Numbered from the stretch's first letter, positions 35,958 through 44,801 are shown. The stretch is DNA of 64,000 nt from Defluviicoccus sp. (GCA_022823775.1 JAJEHI010000135.1:100266-164265), one strand, 5' to 3'. The notes: a model not told the origin generated them from the letters alone. Numbers and translations are program-made.

Positions 35958-36219
35958 AATAGTCCTCGTCCCGCTTCAGGAGCCTTCCGAGCTCCCTGGC
36001 GGCCAGCCCCGCGAGGCCGCAGCAGACGAAGCCGTACCAGCCATAGAAGCCGAACGACCCGCTGAACCCGAGCTCGGCATGCTTGTGGTAGAAGAAGTCG
36101 AGCGGGGCGAGCACCGCGCAGACGACGATCGCGGCCCAGAACAGCCTAGTGGCGCCGGCCGAGCGGTCGGGCCCGCGCGCGCTCTCTCCTGCGGGTCCGG
36201 GGCGTTCCGTATCGGCCAT
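35947..36219 (-). CDS. Small membrane protein of the antiporter operon
   Basis: A 90-residue protein with a hydrophilic start and two predicted helices (LFWAAIVVCAVLAPLDFF and GFYGWYGFVCCGLAGLAARELG), ending in the charged tail LLKRDEDYYDR. It lies between two MrpD-like genes (10 nt gap and 11 nt overlap), so it is co-translated with them. I do not recognise a named family; it could be an accessory subunit. Confidence 0.7.
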   Translation of the reverse strand: MADTERPGPAGESARGPDRSAGATRLFWAAIVVCAVLAPLDFFYHKHAELGFSGSFGFYGWYGFVCCGLAGLAARELGRLLKRDEDYYDR

Positions 36220-36229
36220 CGTTCCGGTC

Positions 36230-37741
36230 TCAGCGTTGCGCGATCGGGGCGAGGAAGGCCGCGATGTCGTCGGCCGCGAAGAACAGCGCCAGGCAGCCGA
36301 TCGCGGTCAGGCAGAGCGGCACCACGCAGAACATCGGCGCCTCGCGGATGCCGTCCTCGTCTTCGTGTCCGTCATGCGCGACGGCCGCCCCGACCGGCTG
36401 CGGAACCGGGTCGCCCTCGCGCTTCGGCGAAATAAACCCGCGCGCGGCCACGGGAATCAGATAGGCGACGTTGAGCAGCGACGAGATCATCAGCACCGCG
36501 ACGAAGATCAGCTGCTCGGCTTCGACCGCGCCGAGCCCGAGATACCACTTGCTCCATACGCCGCCCAGCGGCGGCAGCCCGGTGACGCTGAGCGCGCCGA
36601 CGGCGAAGGCGGCGAAGGTGAAGGGCATCCGGCGGCCGAGCCCTGCCATGTCGCTGATCTCGGTCTTGTGGGCTGCCACCATGATCGCGCCGGCGCAGAA
36701 GAAGAGCGTGATCTTGCCGAACGCGTGCATCGCGATGTGCATCGCCCCCCCGACCACGCTCCAGCTTGTCGCCAGGGCGGCGCCGAGCACGACGTAGCTG
36801 AGCTGGCTGACCGTCGAATAGGCGAGCCGGGCCTTCAGGTTGTCCTTGGTCAGCGCGACCAGCGAGGCGATGACGACGGTCGCGCCCGCGACGTACATCA
36901 GCCAGGTGCTCGCCCCGGTCTCGCTGAGATAGTCGACGCCGAAGATGTAGATCGCGACCTTGAGCACGGTGAACACGCCCGCCTTGACCACGGCGACGGC
37001 ATGCAGCAGCGCGCTGACCGGGGTGGGGGCGACCATTGCCGCCGGCAGCCAGCGGTGGATCGGCAGCAGCGCCGCCTTGCCGATGCCGTACATGTACAGG
37101 AACAGGAGCACGATCAGCGGCCAGCCTTCGACCTTGCCGGCGAGGATGCCGCCCGGCGTGAAGTCGAGCGTGCCCGTCGCGCCGTAGGTCCAGACGATGC
37201 CGACGAGCTGGAGCCCGATCGAAGTCGACAGCAGGATGCCGAGATAGGTTCGCCCGGCGCGCATCGATTCCGGCGACTGGTGGTGGGTGACCAGCGGGTA
37301 GGTGGAGAGCGTCAGCACCTCGTAGGCGATGAACAGCGTCAGCATGTTGCCCGACATCGCGACGCCCAGCGCCGCCGAGATCGCGATGGCGAAGCAGACA
37401 TAGAACCGCGTCTGGTTCTCCTCGCCATGCCCCCGCATGTAGCCGATGGCGTAGAACGAGGTGACGATCCAGAGGAACGAGGCGACCAGCGCGAACAGCA
37501 TGCCGAGCGGCTCGATGACGAACCGGATGCCGAGCCCGGGCACGAAATCGAACAGGAAGAGCTCCGGCCGCCCGCCCGCGTCGACCGCGGGCAGGATGCG
37601 GTAGACCGCGAGGAAGGTTACGACCGAGGCGACGATCATCGCGCCGTCGCGGAGGTTGGGCCGGCGCCCGAACAGCGCGATCGCTGCCGCGCCCGCGAGC
37701 GGGCCGGCGAGCGCCACCGCCATGGCGAGCTCGACTCTCAC
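36230..37741 (-). CDS. MrpD-like cation/proton antiporter subunit (second)
   Basis: A 503-residue NuoM/N-like subunit. GTG 37741 overlaps the stop of the upstream gene by 4 nt (GTGA). Helices include LFIAYEVLTLSTYPLVTHH (helix with the conserved Glu), KAALLPIHRWLPAAMVAPTPVSALLHAVAVVKAGVF (the proton-path lysine and histidine), and LAYSTVSQLSYVVLGA. It is one of three such subunits in the operon. Confidence 0.87.
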   Translation of the reverse strand: MRVELAMAVALAGPLAGAAAIALFGRRPNLRDGAMIVASVVTFLAVYRILPAVDAGGRPELFLFDFVPGLGIRFVIEPLGMLFALVASFLWIVTSFYAIGYMRGHGEENQTRFYVCFAIAISAALGVAMSGNMLTLFIAYEVLTLSTYPLVTHHQSPESMRAGRTYLGILLSTSIGLQLVGIVWTYGATGTLDFTPGGILAGKVEGWPLIVLLFLYMYGIGKAALLPIHRWLPAAMVAPTPVSALLHAVAVVKAGVFTVLKVAIYIFGVDYLSETGASTWLMYVAGATVVIASLVALTKDNLKARLAYSTVSQLSYVVLGAALATSWSVVGGAMHIAMHAFGKITLFFCAGAIMVAAHKTEISDMAGLGRRMPFTFAAFAVGALSVTGLPPLGGVWSKWYLGLGAVEAEQLIFVAVLMISSLLNVAYLIPVAARGFISPKREGDPVPQPVGAAVAHDGHEDEDGIREAPMFCVVPLCLTAIGCLALFFAADDIAAFLAPIAQR

Positions 37742-39213
37742 GGCCCCGCCCCCATCAGGGCGCGCGCGGCGTGCTCGGAGACGCCCACCGGCAGCGAGGT
37801 CTCGATCCCGAAATAGACGTTGAGAGCGATCAGAACCCAGGTCGGGATCAGCAGCGCGAGCGGCGCCTCGCCGGAGGGCGCGCCGGGCCCGGGCTCCCGG
37901 AAATAGGCAGCCTCCACGACGCGCCAGACATAGATCACCGCGAGCAGCGAGGAAATGACGATCAGCGCCGCGATCAGCGGCTCGTCGGCCGCCAGAGCGG
38001 CCAGGATCAGGTACCACTTGGAGATGAAGCCGGCGGTGAGCGGAATCCCGATCAGGCTGAGCCCGCCGGCGGTGAACGCCGCCATCGTCCACGGCATGCG
38101 CCTCCCCATGCCGGCCAGGTCATCGATCCGGAACGAGGACTGCCGGTAGGCGATGCAGCCGATCGCGAGGAACAGCGCGCCCTTCATGAGCGCGTGGTTG
38201 AACAGGTGGACGATCGAGGCGGTCAGCCCGTCGACCGTCACCAGGCTCAGCCCGAGCACCATGTAGCCGATCTGGGCGACGCTCGAATAAGCGAGCATTC
38301 GCTTCACGCTGTCCTGGAAGATGGCGACCGTCGAGGCGACGAACATCGCCAGAACCGCCAGCAGCATCAGCGGCAGGGCGGTGGGCAGGATGTCGAAGGA
38401 GAACTTCACCCCGAAGACGGTGAACAGGAAGCGGATCAGGACATAGACCCCGACCTTGGTCGCCGTCGCCGCGAGGAAGGCGCTGACGGTGGACGGCGCG
38501 TAGGTGTAGGCCTTGGGCAGCCAGAAATGGAGCGGGAAGAGGGCGAGCTTGATCGCCGCGCCCACGATCAGGAAGGCGAAGGCCGCGATCACCGTCCGGT
38601 TGTAGCCGGTCGCGGGCAGCCGCTCGGCGATGTCGTTCAGGTTGAGCGTGCCGGTCGCGCCGTAGATCAGCCCGATGCCGATGACGATGAAGGTCGCCCC
38701 GATGGTGCCGACGATCAGGTACTGGAAGGCCGCGGTGAGCGCCCGGCGGTGCGGGCCGAGGCTGATCAGGATGCAGGAGGCGAGAGAGGAAATCTCCAGG
38801 AAGACGAAGAGGTTGAACGCATCGCCGGTGATCGCGACGCCGAGCAGCCCGGTCACGCAGAGCAGGAACGCGCAATAGAACAGGTAGGCTTTCTCGCCCA
38901 CCATCTCGATCAGCAGGCTGCGCGGGGTGAAGGGAAGGACGATCGCTCCGATCCCGCTTACGATCAGCAGCACGAAGGCGTTCAGCGCGTCGACCCGGTA
39001 CTCGATCCCGAACGGCGCCGCCCAGCCGCCGAGCTCGTAGCTGACGATGCCCGAGGTCATCACCTGGTCGAGCAGCAGGCAGGAGACCGCGAAGGCCGCC
39101 CACGTCGTGAGCAGGGCGAGCCAGAAGGTCAGGTCGCGTCCCCGCACCAGAATGCAGGCGGGCGCCGCCAGCAGCGTGATCACGACCTGCAGGGCGGGGA
39201 GGTGCGCGGTCAT
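37738..39213 (-). CDS. mnhD: MrpD/NuoN-like cation/proton antiporter subunit (first)
   Basis: A 491-residue antiporter-like subunit. LFVFLEISSLASCILISLG holds the conserved helix Glu, and IKLALFPLHFWLPKAYTYAPSTVSAFLAATATKVGVYVLI is the proton-path region, followed by LAYSSVAQIGYMVLGLSLV. ATG 39213 overlaps the MnhC stop (ATGA). In order and sequence it corresponds to MnhD/MrpD. Confidence 0.88.
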   Translation of the reverse strand: MTAHLPALQVVITLLAAPACILVRGRDLTFWLALLTTWAAFAVSCLLLDQVMTSGIVSYELGGWAAPFGIEYRVDALNAFVLLIVSGIGAIVLPFTPRSLLIEMVGEKAYLFYCAFLLCVTGLLGVAITGDAFNLFVFLEISSLASCILISLGPHRRALTAAFQYLIVGTIGATFIVIGIGLIYGATGTLNLNDIAERLPATGYNRTVIAAFAFLIVGAAIKLALFPLHFWLPKAYTYAPSTVSAFLAATATKVGVYVLIRFLFTVFGVKFSFDILPTALPLMLLAVLAMFVASTVAIFQDSVKRMLAYSSVAQIGYMVLGLSLVTVDGLTASIVHLFNHALMKGALFLAIGCIAYRQSSFRIDDLAGMGRRMPWTMAAFTAGGLSLIGIPLTAGFISKWYLILAALAADEPLIAALIVISSLLAVIYVWRVVEAAYFREPGPGAPSGEAPLALLIPTWVLIALNVYFGIETSLPVGVSEHAARALMGAGP

Positions 39214-39569
39214 ATCGCGGGCCCGTCCTGGTCGCCGATCTCGTCCTCTTCGATGGTCCCGTAGGCATCGCGGATCCGCACCACCAGGGCGAGGCCGAGC
39301 GCGAGCGTTGCCACGCCCACCACGATCGCGGTCAGGATCAGGACGTGGGGGAGGGGGTTGGAATAGGTCTCGATCCCTTCCGCGATGATCGGCGCCGTTC
39401 CGTCCCGGACCTTGCCGAGGGTGATGTAGAGGAGGAACACCGCGGCCTGGAACACGGTCAGCCCGACCATTTTCTTGACCAGGTTGCCGTGCTCGATGAC
39501 GAGATAGAGCCCCGCCATCATCAGGAAGACGACGATCCAGTAATTGTAGAGACCGACGAAGTCGACCAA
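39210..39569 (-). CDS. mnhC: MnhC/MrpC (NuoK-like) subunit
   Basis: A 119-residue, three-helix NuoK-like subunit. Helix 2 region LVKKMVGLTVFQAAVFLLYITLG and the helix-3 region PLPHVLILTAIVVGVATLALGLALVV match MrpC. A charged C-terminal tail follows. It lies one base after the MnhB stop. Confidence 0.9.
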   Translation of the reverse strand: MVDFVGLYNYWIVVFLMMAGLYLVIEHGNLVKKMVGLTVFQAAVFLLYITLGKVRDGTAPIIAEGIETYSNPLPHVLILTAIVVGVATLALGLALVVRIRDAYGTIEEDEIGDQDGPAI

Positions 39570-39570
39570 C

Positions 39571-39987
39571 TCAGCGTCCCCGCCCGGCGAAGTAGTAGAA
39601 GATCGAGATCATCACCGAGGCGACGGTGACGCCGACGCCGAACTCGATCAGCAGGATGCCGAGATGCTGGCCCTTGACCGGATCGCTCGAGAGCACGTTG
39701 TAGTCGAGATAGTTGCCGCCGAGCAAAAGCCCCGCGACGCCCACCCCGGCGAAGATCAGAAGCCCGATGGCGAAGCCCGCCCGCAGGACGTCCGACGACA
39801 ACACCCCGCGCAACGCGTCGAGGCCGTAGACCAGCCCGTAGAGGATGAACCCGGCGCCGAAAATGACGCCGGCCTGGAACCCTCCGCCGGGTCCGTAATC
39901 CCCGTGGAACTGCACGTAGAGCGCGAACAGGAGTATGAACGGCATCAGGATTTTCGTGACGATGCGGAGCACGAGAAGATCGTTCAT
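39571..39987 (-). CDS. mnhB: MnhB/MrpB domain subunit
   Basis: A 138-residue subunit with the MnhB pattern: ILMPFILLFALYVQFHGDYGPGGGFQAGVIFGAGFILYGLVYG, then GQHLGILLIEFGVGVTVASVMISIF. ATG 39987 overlaps the previous stop (ATGA). Confidence 0.9.
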   Translation of the reverse strand: MNDLLVLRIVTKILMPFILLFALYVQFHGDYGPGGGFQAGVIFGAGFILYGLVYGLDALRGVLSSDVLRAGFAIGLLIFAGVGVAGLLLGGNYLDYNVLSSDPVKGQHLGILLIEFGVGVTVASVMISIFYYFAGRGR

Positions 39988-40544
39988 GCCTCGTCCTCCG
40001 CCCGTTCGTCCCTGCGCCGGTGCGCGCGCCACTGGCCGAGCAGCACCACCACGCCGATGCCCGCCGTGAAGATCACCGCCACCTCGCCCAGCGTGTCGTA
40101 GCCCCGGTAGCTCGCCAGCACCGCCGTGACCACGTTGGGAACGCCGGTCTTTTCCGGTCCCTGCTCGAGATATTCGGGGATCACGTGGTGGTTCGCCGGC
40201 GCCGCCGGGTCGCCGTAGCGCGGCATGTCGAGCGTGCCGTATATCAGAACCGCGCCGGTCACCGCGACGACGGCCAGCGAAATCCAGGCGTTGTGGACCG
40301 GCTTCTTCTCCTCGCTGGTGGTGAGCGCCAGCGTGCCGAGAAAGAGCACCGTGGAGATGCCCGCGCCGACTGCGGCCTCCGTGAAGGCGACGTCCACCGC
40401 GTCGAGAACGACGAAGATGGTCGCGGCCAGCAGGCTGTAGATGCCGGTCAGCATGACCACCACGAACAGGTTTCGCGCGCGGACGATGCCGATCACCGCG
40501 ACCGCCATGAACAGCAGGATGACGATGTTGACCGCCTCGTTTAT
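39984..40544 (-). CDS. DUF4040 / MbhD-MbhE-like antiporter subunit (start codon unclear)
   Basis: A subunit of the MrpA C-terminal/MbhD-type family. Its DUF4040 part contains FTEAAVGAGISTVLFLGTLA, and a second part (about residues 100-160) resembles MbhE. The first standard ATG is at 40508, which removes the start of helix 1 (NEAVNIVILLFMAVAVIGIVRARN). A perfect GGAGGAGAGGCC site lies before an ATA at 40544, overlapping the MnhG stop as ATAA in place of the usual ATGA. Initiation at AUA is therefore likely, unless the base is a sequencing error. In a normal Mrp operon this domain is fused to MrpA. Confidence 0.72.
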   Translation of the reverse strand: MNEAVNIVILLFMAVAVIGIVRARNLFVVVMLTGIYSLLAATIFVVLDAVDVAFTEAAVGAGISTVLFLGTLALTTSEEKKPVHNAWISLAVVAVTGAVLIYGTLDMPRYGDPAAPANHHVIPEYLEQGPEKTGVPNVVTAVLASYRGYDTLGEVAVIFTAGIGVVVLLGQWRAHRRRDERAEDEA

Positions 40545-40885
40545 GGCCTCTCCTCCCCGTCGGCCGGTTCGTTCCGGAGATCGTGGTCGAGCAGCGGCTC
40601 CTCGTCGCTCTCGTATGCGGCGTGGACCAGCGCGAAGGTCGCGGTCGGGCTGGTAAAGAAGATGAACACCAGGATCAGGAGCAGCTTGACGGTCACCAGG
40701 GTCCCGCCGCCCTGAAGCATCAGCCCGATCAGGATAAGCCCCGCGCCGCCGGTATCGGTGACGCCCGCCGCGTGGCTTCGCGTGTACACGTCGGGAAAGC
40801 GCACGATCCCGATCCCGCCGATCGTCACCAGCACGCCGCCGCCGAGCAGCAGCACCCAGCTCGCGATGTCGAGGACCAGCGCCAT
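40541..40885 (-). CDS. mnhG: MnhG/MrpG subunit
   Basis: A 114-residue MrpG: LGGGVLVTIGGIGIVRFPDVYTRSHAAG with the family-typical RFPDVYTRSHAA segment, then TDTGGAGLILIGLM. Its ATG at 40885 shares a base with the MnhF stop (TGATG). It has an acidic C-terminal tail. Confidence 0.92.
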   Translation of the reverse strand: MALVLDIASWVLLLGGGVLVTIGGIGIVRFPDVYTRSHAAGVTDTGGAGLILIGLMLQGGGTLVTVKLLLILVFIFFTSPTATFALVHAAYESDEEPLLDHDLRNEPADGEERP

Positions 40886-41151
40886 CAGCTGCCCGTTCCG
40901 CCGAGGTCGCCGTGCTTGAAGAACTTGAGGACGGCGATCGTGCCGATGAAGTTGATCAGCGCGTAGGCAAGCGCGATGTCGAGGAATTCCGGCCGGCCGA
41001 ACAGGAATCCGACGACGGCGAGGATCAGCACGGTCTTGGTGCCGAAGGTGTTGACGGAGAGAATCCGGTCGTAAAGCGTCGGTCCCATCAGCGCGCGGGC
41101 GAGCGCGAGCGCCATCGCCGCGACGACTCCGATCGCGGCGGCGGTGAACAT
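40885..41151 (-). CDS. mnhF: MnhF/MrpF subunit
   Basis: An 88-residue three-helix subunit with the MrpF pattern LARALMGPTLYDRILSVNTFGTKTV and FLFGRPEFLDIALAYALINFIGTIAVLKF. ATG 41151 shares one base with the MnhE stop (TGATG). Confidence 0.92.
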   Translation of the reverse strand: MFTAAAIGVVAAMALALARALMGPTLYDRILSVNTFGTKTVLILAVVGFLFGRPEFLDIALAYALINFIGTIAVLKFFKHGDLGGTGS

Positions 41152-41648
41152 CAGCCTCCGCCCGCCATTTTGGTGACCCGCCGGTCCATTTCGCCCGCCG
41201 CCAGGTCGTCGGCGCCGTCGCGCGAGAGCGCATGCACCAGGATCTCCCCTTCGCCCACGTCGACCGACACCGTGCCCGGGGTGAGGGTGATCGAGTTGGC
41301 GAATATCACGCGGCCGAGGTCGGTCGGCTGGGTGGCGCGGACGCGAAGCATCGTCGGGCTTATCGAGGCGCCCGGGGCGAGGATGCGCCGCGCGACGTCG
41401 ATATTGGCCTTCAGGATCTCGACGAGCAGCCACGGCCAATAGACCGCGCCCCGCCAGGTGAGGTGCACCGGGTGCCCTTCGTGGTCGATCACGTCCATCC
41501 GGTGGGTGAAGTAGACGACCGCCGCGCAGGAGGCTACGCCGAGCCCGATAAGCAGAGGATCGAAGTGACCGGAGAGCAGAAGCCAGGTGCCGAAGAGCAC
41601 ACAACCCAGTGAGAATGCGTGAACCACTACCGCCCTGTCGCAAGACAT
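41151..41648 (-). CDS. mnhE: MnhE/MrpE subunit
   Basis: A 165-residue MrpE. Two N-terminal helices (FGTWLLLSGHFDPLLIGLG) precede the soluble domain with the family segments FANSITLTPGTVSVDVGEGEILVHAL. It is the first gene of the operon E-F-G-(DUF4040)-B-C-D-D-small-D. The operon has no MrpA-type subunit. Confidence 0.92.
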   Translation of the reverse strand: MSCDRAVVVHAFSLGCVLFGTWLLLSGHFDPLLIGLGVASCAAVVYFTHRMDVIDHEGHPVHLTWRGAVYWPWLLVEILKANIDVARRILAPGASISPTMLRVRATQPTDLGRVIFANSITLTPGTVSVDVGEGEILVHALSRDGADDLAAGEMDRRVTKMAGGG

Positions 41649-41872
41649 GCCGACGCGCGATCCGCCCCGCGTGCCCGTGGCTGATCGCGCGTCAGCGAAC
41701 CCTAGTCGGCGCTCCCGGGAATGGCTAGTCCAAAGTAAGGCCTTTCAGCCGGAATCCCCGGATCCGGACGCCCGGCGAGGCGACAAAAGTGTTGGCGCGC
41801 ACCGGCTCAATGGTGTAAGTCTGCTCGAATTGCAACTAATGTAACCTAAACAAAATAATTCTAGGGGGAATT
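41649..41872. other. Intergenic region with AT-rich leader before the cold-shock gene
   Basis: A 224-nt gap between two divergent genes. Its last about 45 bases (41826-41870) are strikingly AT-rich (for example ACTAATGTAACCTAAAC and AAAATAATT) compared with the GC-rich surroundings. This is typical for promoter and 5' leader of cold-shock genes. I cannot assign -35/-10 boxes with confidence. Confidence 0.4.
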
Positions 41873-42433
41873 GTGTCGGAGTCTCAGGGCGGAGGCGACC
41901 CCATCGCCTCGTCCCGTATGCGGGGCACTGTTAAGTGGTTCAACGCCGTGAAGGGATACGGTTTCGTCACGCCGGAGGATGGGTCGGGCGACGTTTTTCT
42001 CCACATGACGGTTCTGAGACAGGCGGGCCTGGACAAGATCCCGGTGGGCTCCACCGTCGAGTGCGAGACGGTTCAGGCGGCGAAGGGGCTGCAGGTGCAG
42101 TCGATCCTTGCCGTCGACCTTTCCACCGCCGTACCGGAGGGCGAAGAGGGGTATTCGCGCGCACCGCCGCCGCCGCCGCCCCAGCCCGAAGCCACCGGCG
42201 ATTTCGAGATGGCGACCGTCAAATGGTTCAATCCGCACAAGGGGTACGGATTCGTTTGCCCCGACGAAACCCAACTCGACGTGTTCATCCACATGGTGAC
42301 GCTGCGCCGCGCCAACCTCGCCGGCCTGGTGACCGGCCAGAAGGTGATGGTGAAGACGGCTCAGGGACCGAAGGGGATGCAGGCGGTGGAGATAATGCTG
42401 CCGGGTCCGGGCAGCGTCGACCAGTACGTCTAG
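41873..42433 (+). CDS. Double cold-shock-domain protein
   Basis: A 186-residue protein with two cold-shock domains. Domain 1 (about 15-82) has the RNP-1 motif KGYGFV after GTVKWFNAV and an RNP-2-like VFLHMTV. Domain 2 (about 112-180) has ATVKWFNPHKGYGFV and VFIHMVT. A Pro-rich linker (about 93-105, APPPPPPQP) joins them. Two-domain CspA-like proteins are common in alphaproteobacteria; they bind single-stranded RNA/DNA. Start GTG 41873 follows AGGGGGAATT. Confidence 0.92.
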   Translation: MSESQGGGDPIASSRMRGTVKWFNAVKGYGFVTPEDGSGDVFLHMTVLRQAGLDKIPVGSTVECETVQAAKGLQVQSILAVDLSTAVPEGEEGYSRAPPPPPPQPEATGDFEMATVKWFNPHKGYGFVCPDETQLDVFIHMVTLRRANLAGLVTGQKVMVKTAQGPKGMQAVEIMLPGPGSVDQYV

Positions 42434-42467
42434 CGGTCATCGAGACTTCCGGAGCGGGTGTCGGGCC

Positions 42468-42938
42468 TTGCTGGGTCGACGGTCGCTGACCCTCGGCCTC
42501 GGCGCCTGTCTCGCCCTCGCCGCGCTGCCGGCGGCGAGCCAGCGTCGCCTGGCGAAATTCGAGCGGAGCATCCTCGTGATCCGGAGCGGCGGCCGCGAGC
42601 ATCGTTTCTCGGTCGAGGTCGCGCGGACGCCCCGCGAGCACTCGCAGGGCCTGATGTTCCGCCGCCGCATGGCCCCCGATGCGGGGATGCTGTTCGTCTA
42701 CGACCCGCCCCGGCCGGTCTCGATGTGGATGCGGAACACCTACCTTCCGCTCGACATGCTGTTCATCGCGCCGGACGGGCGGATATCTCGCATCGTCGAA
42801 CGGACGGTGCCGCTGTCGGAAGAGAATATCCCGTCGCGCGGGACGGTGCGCGCGGTGCTGGAACTGAACGCGGGCACGGCGGACCGCCTGGGAATAAAGC
42901 CGGGGGCCACGGTAACGACCCCGGCGATCGGCCGGTAG
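42468..42938 (+). CDS. DUF192 family exported protein
   Basis: A 156-residue DUF192 protein. A signal peptide ends near ALPAASQRR (about 25). The domain has TPREHSQGLMFRRRMAPDAGMLFVYD, SMWMRNTYLPLDMLFI and AVLELNAGTADRLGI, all diagnostic. Function unknown; an exported role is likely. Start TTG 42468 is the best available in frame. The gene is 34 nt after the cold-shock gene. Confidence 0.88.
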   Translation: MLGRRSLTLGLGACLALAALPAASQRRLAKFERSILVIRSGGREHRFSVEVARTPREHSQGLMFRRRMAPDAGMLFVYDPPRPVSMWMRNTYLPLDMLFIAPDGRISRIVERTVPLSEENIPSRGTVRAVLELNAGTADRLGIKPGATVTTPAIGR

Positions 42939-43026
42939 GCGCGCGGTTGGCCGCTGCCTGAGGACGCGCGCGACCCCGCGATGTGCGATAGTTCCGGCCG
43001 CCGTCCTTCCGGAACCGGGATGCAGC

Positions 43027-44796
43027 ATGACCAGCGACGATAGCAGCCGTCGATCCGGCATGCGCTACGAGGCGAACGAGAAGCCTCCGCCGGCGCTCGC
43101 CTTCGGCCTCGGCCTCCAGCTCGCCATCCTTACCGCCGGCGGCATCGTGCTGACCCCGGCGATCGTGGTACGCGCGGCCGGCGGCTCCGAGGACTTCCTC
43201 GCGTGGGCGGTGTTCGCCGCGGTGGCGATCAGCGGAGCGACCACCGTGCTGCAGGCCGTGCGTGTCGGCCGTGTGGGCGCGGGCTACGTTCTCGCGATGG
43301 GCACCTCCGGCGCCTTCATCGCGATCTGCGTCGCGGCGATCGCCAAGGGCGGCCCCGCGATGCTCGCCACGCTGGTCGTCGCCTCCGCCCTGTTCCAGTT
43401 CGCGCTCGCCGCGCGGCTTTCGCTTTTCCGGCGGATTCTCACCCCGACCGTCGCGGGCACGGTGATCATGCTGATCCCGGTCACGGTGATGCCGATCATC
43501 TTCGGCATGCTGAAGGCGGTTCCCGAAGGCAGCCCGGAATTCGCCGCTCCGGTCAGCGCGCTGCTGACCGTGGTCGTCATTGCCGGCATCGCGCTCAAGG
43601 CAACCGGCGCGCTGCGCCTCTGGGCGCCGGTGATCGGCGTGGTCGTGGGTTCGGTCGTCGCCGGGTTCTACGGCCTATACGAAGTCGAGCGCGTCGCGAA
43701 CGCCGACTGGATCGGTCTACCCGAAGGCTCATGGCCGGGACTCGATCTCGGTTTCGGGCCGGTCTTCTGGGCGCTGCTACCCGCGTTCGTCTTCGTGACG
43801 CTGGTGGGCGCCATTGAGACGATCGGCGATGCCGTAGCCATCCAGCGCGTATCCTGGCGCGAGCCCCGGGCGGTGGACTTCCGGGCCGTGCAGGGGGCGG
43901 TGGCCGCGGACGGCATGGGCAACCTGCTCTCAGGCCTCGCCGCGACGGTTCCCAACACGACCTACTCCACGAGCGTCTCGGTGACCGAGCTCACCGGGGT
44001 CGCGGCCCGCCGGGTGGGGATAGCGCTCGGAATCGTGTTCGTTGCCGTGGCGTTTCTTCCCAAGGCGCTCGCGGTGGTACTGGCAATTCCGGGCCCGGTC
44101 GCCGCGGCCTACATCACCGTTCTGCTCGCGATGCTGTTCGTGCTGGGCATGAAGATCGTCGTCCAGGACGGGATCGACTACCGCAAGGGGCTGATCGCGG
44201 GGATTTCATTCTGGGCCGGGGTCGGCTTCCAGCACGGGCTGATCTTTCCCGAATATTTCTCCGAGTTCGCCGGCGGGCTGCTTGAGAACGGCATGACCGC
44301 GGGCGGGCTGGTGGCGATCGTCCTGACCCTGTTCGTGGAGTTGACGGAACCCCGCCGCCGGCGGATCGAAGTCGCGTTCGATGTCTCGGAACTGCCCAGG
44401 ATCAGGGAATTCATCGCCGGTTTCGCGACCCGGAGCGGTTGGGACGGCGCTATGACGCACCGCCTCGACGCCGCCGTCGAGGAGACGCTGCTGACGCTTC
44501 TGCACGCGAGCGGGGGAGAGGAGGGGGAGGGGCGGCGCCTGCTGCTCAGCGCCCACCGCGAAGGCGGCGGCGCCGTTCTGGAGTTCATCGCCGCGCCGGG
44601 CGAGGACAACCTGCAGGATCGCATCGCCTTGCTCGCCGAACGGGCCGAGGAGGCCCCGGCCGAGCGCGAGGTGTCGCTGCGCCTGCTGCGTCACCTCGCC
44701 TCTTCGGTTCACCACCAGCAATATCACGACACGGATATCGTGACCGTCCGCGTCGACGCGCCGGTGGGGACGGCGATCGGAGGGACCGGAAGATAA
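43027..44796 (+). CDS. Nucleobase-type permease (NCS2-like) fused to an RsbW-like ATPase domain
   Basis: A 589-residue protein. Residues about 25-440 form a 12-14-helix transporter of the xanthine/uracil permease (NCS2/SLC23) fold, with GLQLAILTAGGIVLTPAIVVRAAGG at the start and FVFVTLVGAIETIGDAVAIQRVSW in the core. The C-terminal about 140 residues (from VAFDVSELPRIREFI) are soluble and look like an HATPase_c_2 (RsbW anti-sigma-kinase-like) domain, with AVEETLLTLLH as the N-box-like helix. The fusion suggests regulated transport. The TAXI-TRAP permease starts 5 nt later. Confidence 0.75.
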   Translation: MTSDDSSRRSGMRYEANEKPPPALAFGLGLQLAILTAGGIVLTPAIVVRAAGGSEDFLAWAVFAAVAISGATTVLQAVRVGRVGAGYVLAMGTSGAFIAICVAAIAKGGPAMLATLVVASALFQFALAARLSLFRRILTPTVAGTVIMLIPVTVMPIIFGMLKAVPEGSPEFAAPVSALLTVVVIAGIALKATGALRLWAPVIGVVVGSVVAGFYGLYEVERVANADWIGLPEGSWPGLDLGFGPVFWALLPAFVFVTLVGAIETIGDAVAIQRVSWREPRAVDFRAVQGAVAADGMGNLLSGLAATVPNTTYSTSVSVTELTGVAARRVGIALGIVFVAVAFLPKALAVVLAIPGPVAAAYITVLLAMLFVLGMKIVVQDGIDYRKGLIAGISFWAGVGFQHGLIFPEYFSEFAGGLLENGMTAGGLVAIVLTLFVELTEPRRRRIEVAFDVSELPRIREFIAGFATRSGWDGAMTHRLDAAVEETLLTLLHASGGEEGEGRRLLLSAHREGGGAVLEFIAAPGEDNLQDRIALLAERAEEAPAEREVSLRLLRHLASSVHHQQYHDTDIVTVRVDAPVGTAIGGTGR

Positions 44797-44801
44797 GCGG
44801 C

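Noticed and set aside
42160..42190. CCG-rich run as a short tandem repeat element
   Set aside because: It encodes the Pro linker between two cold-shock domains, so it is explained by coding.
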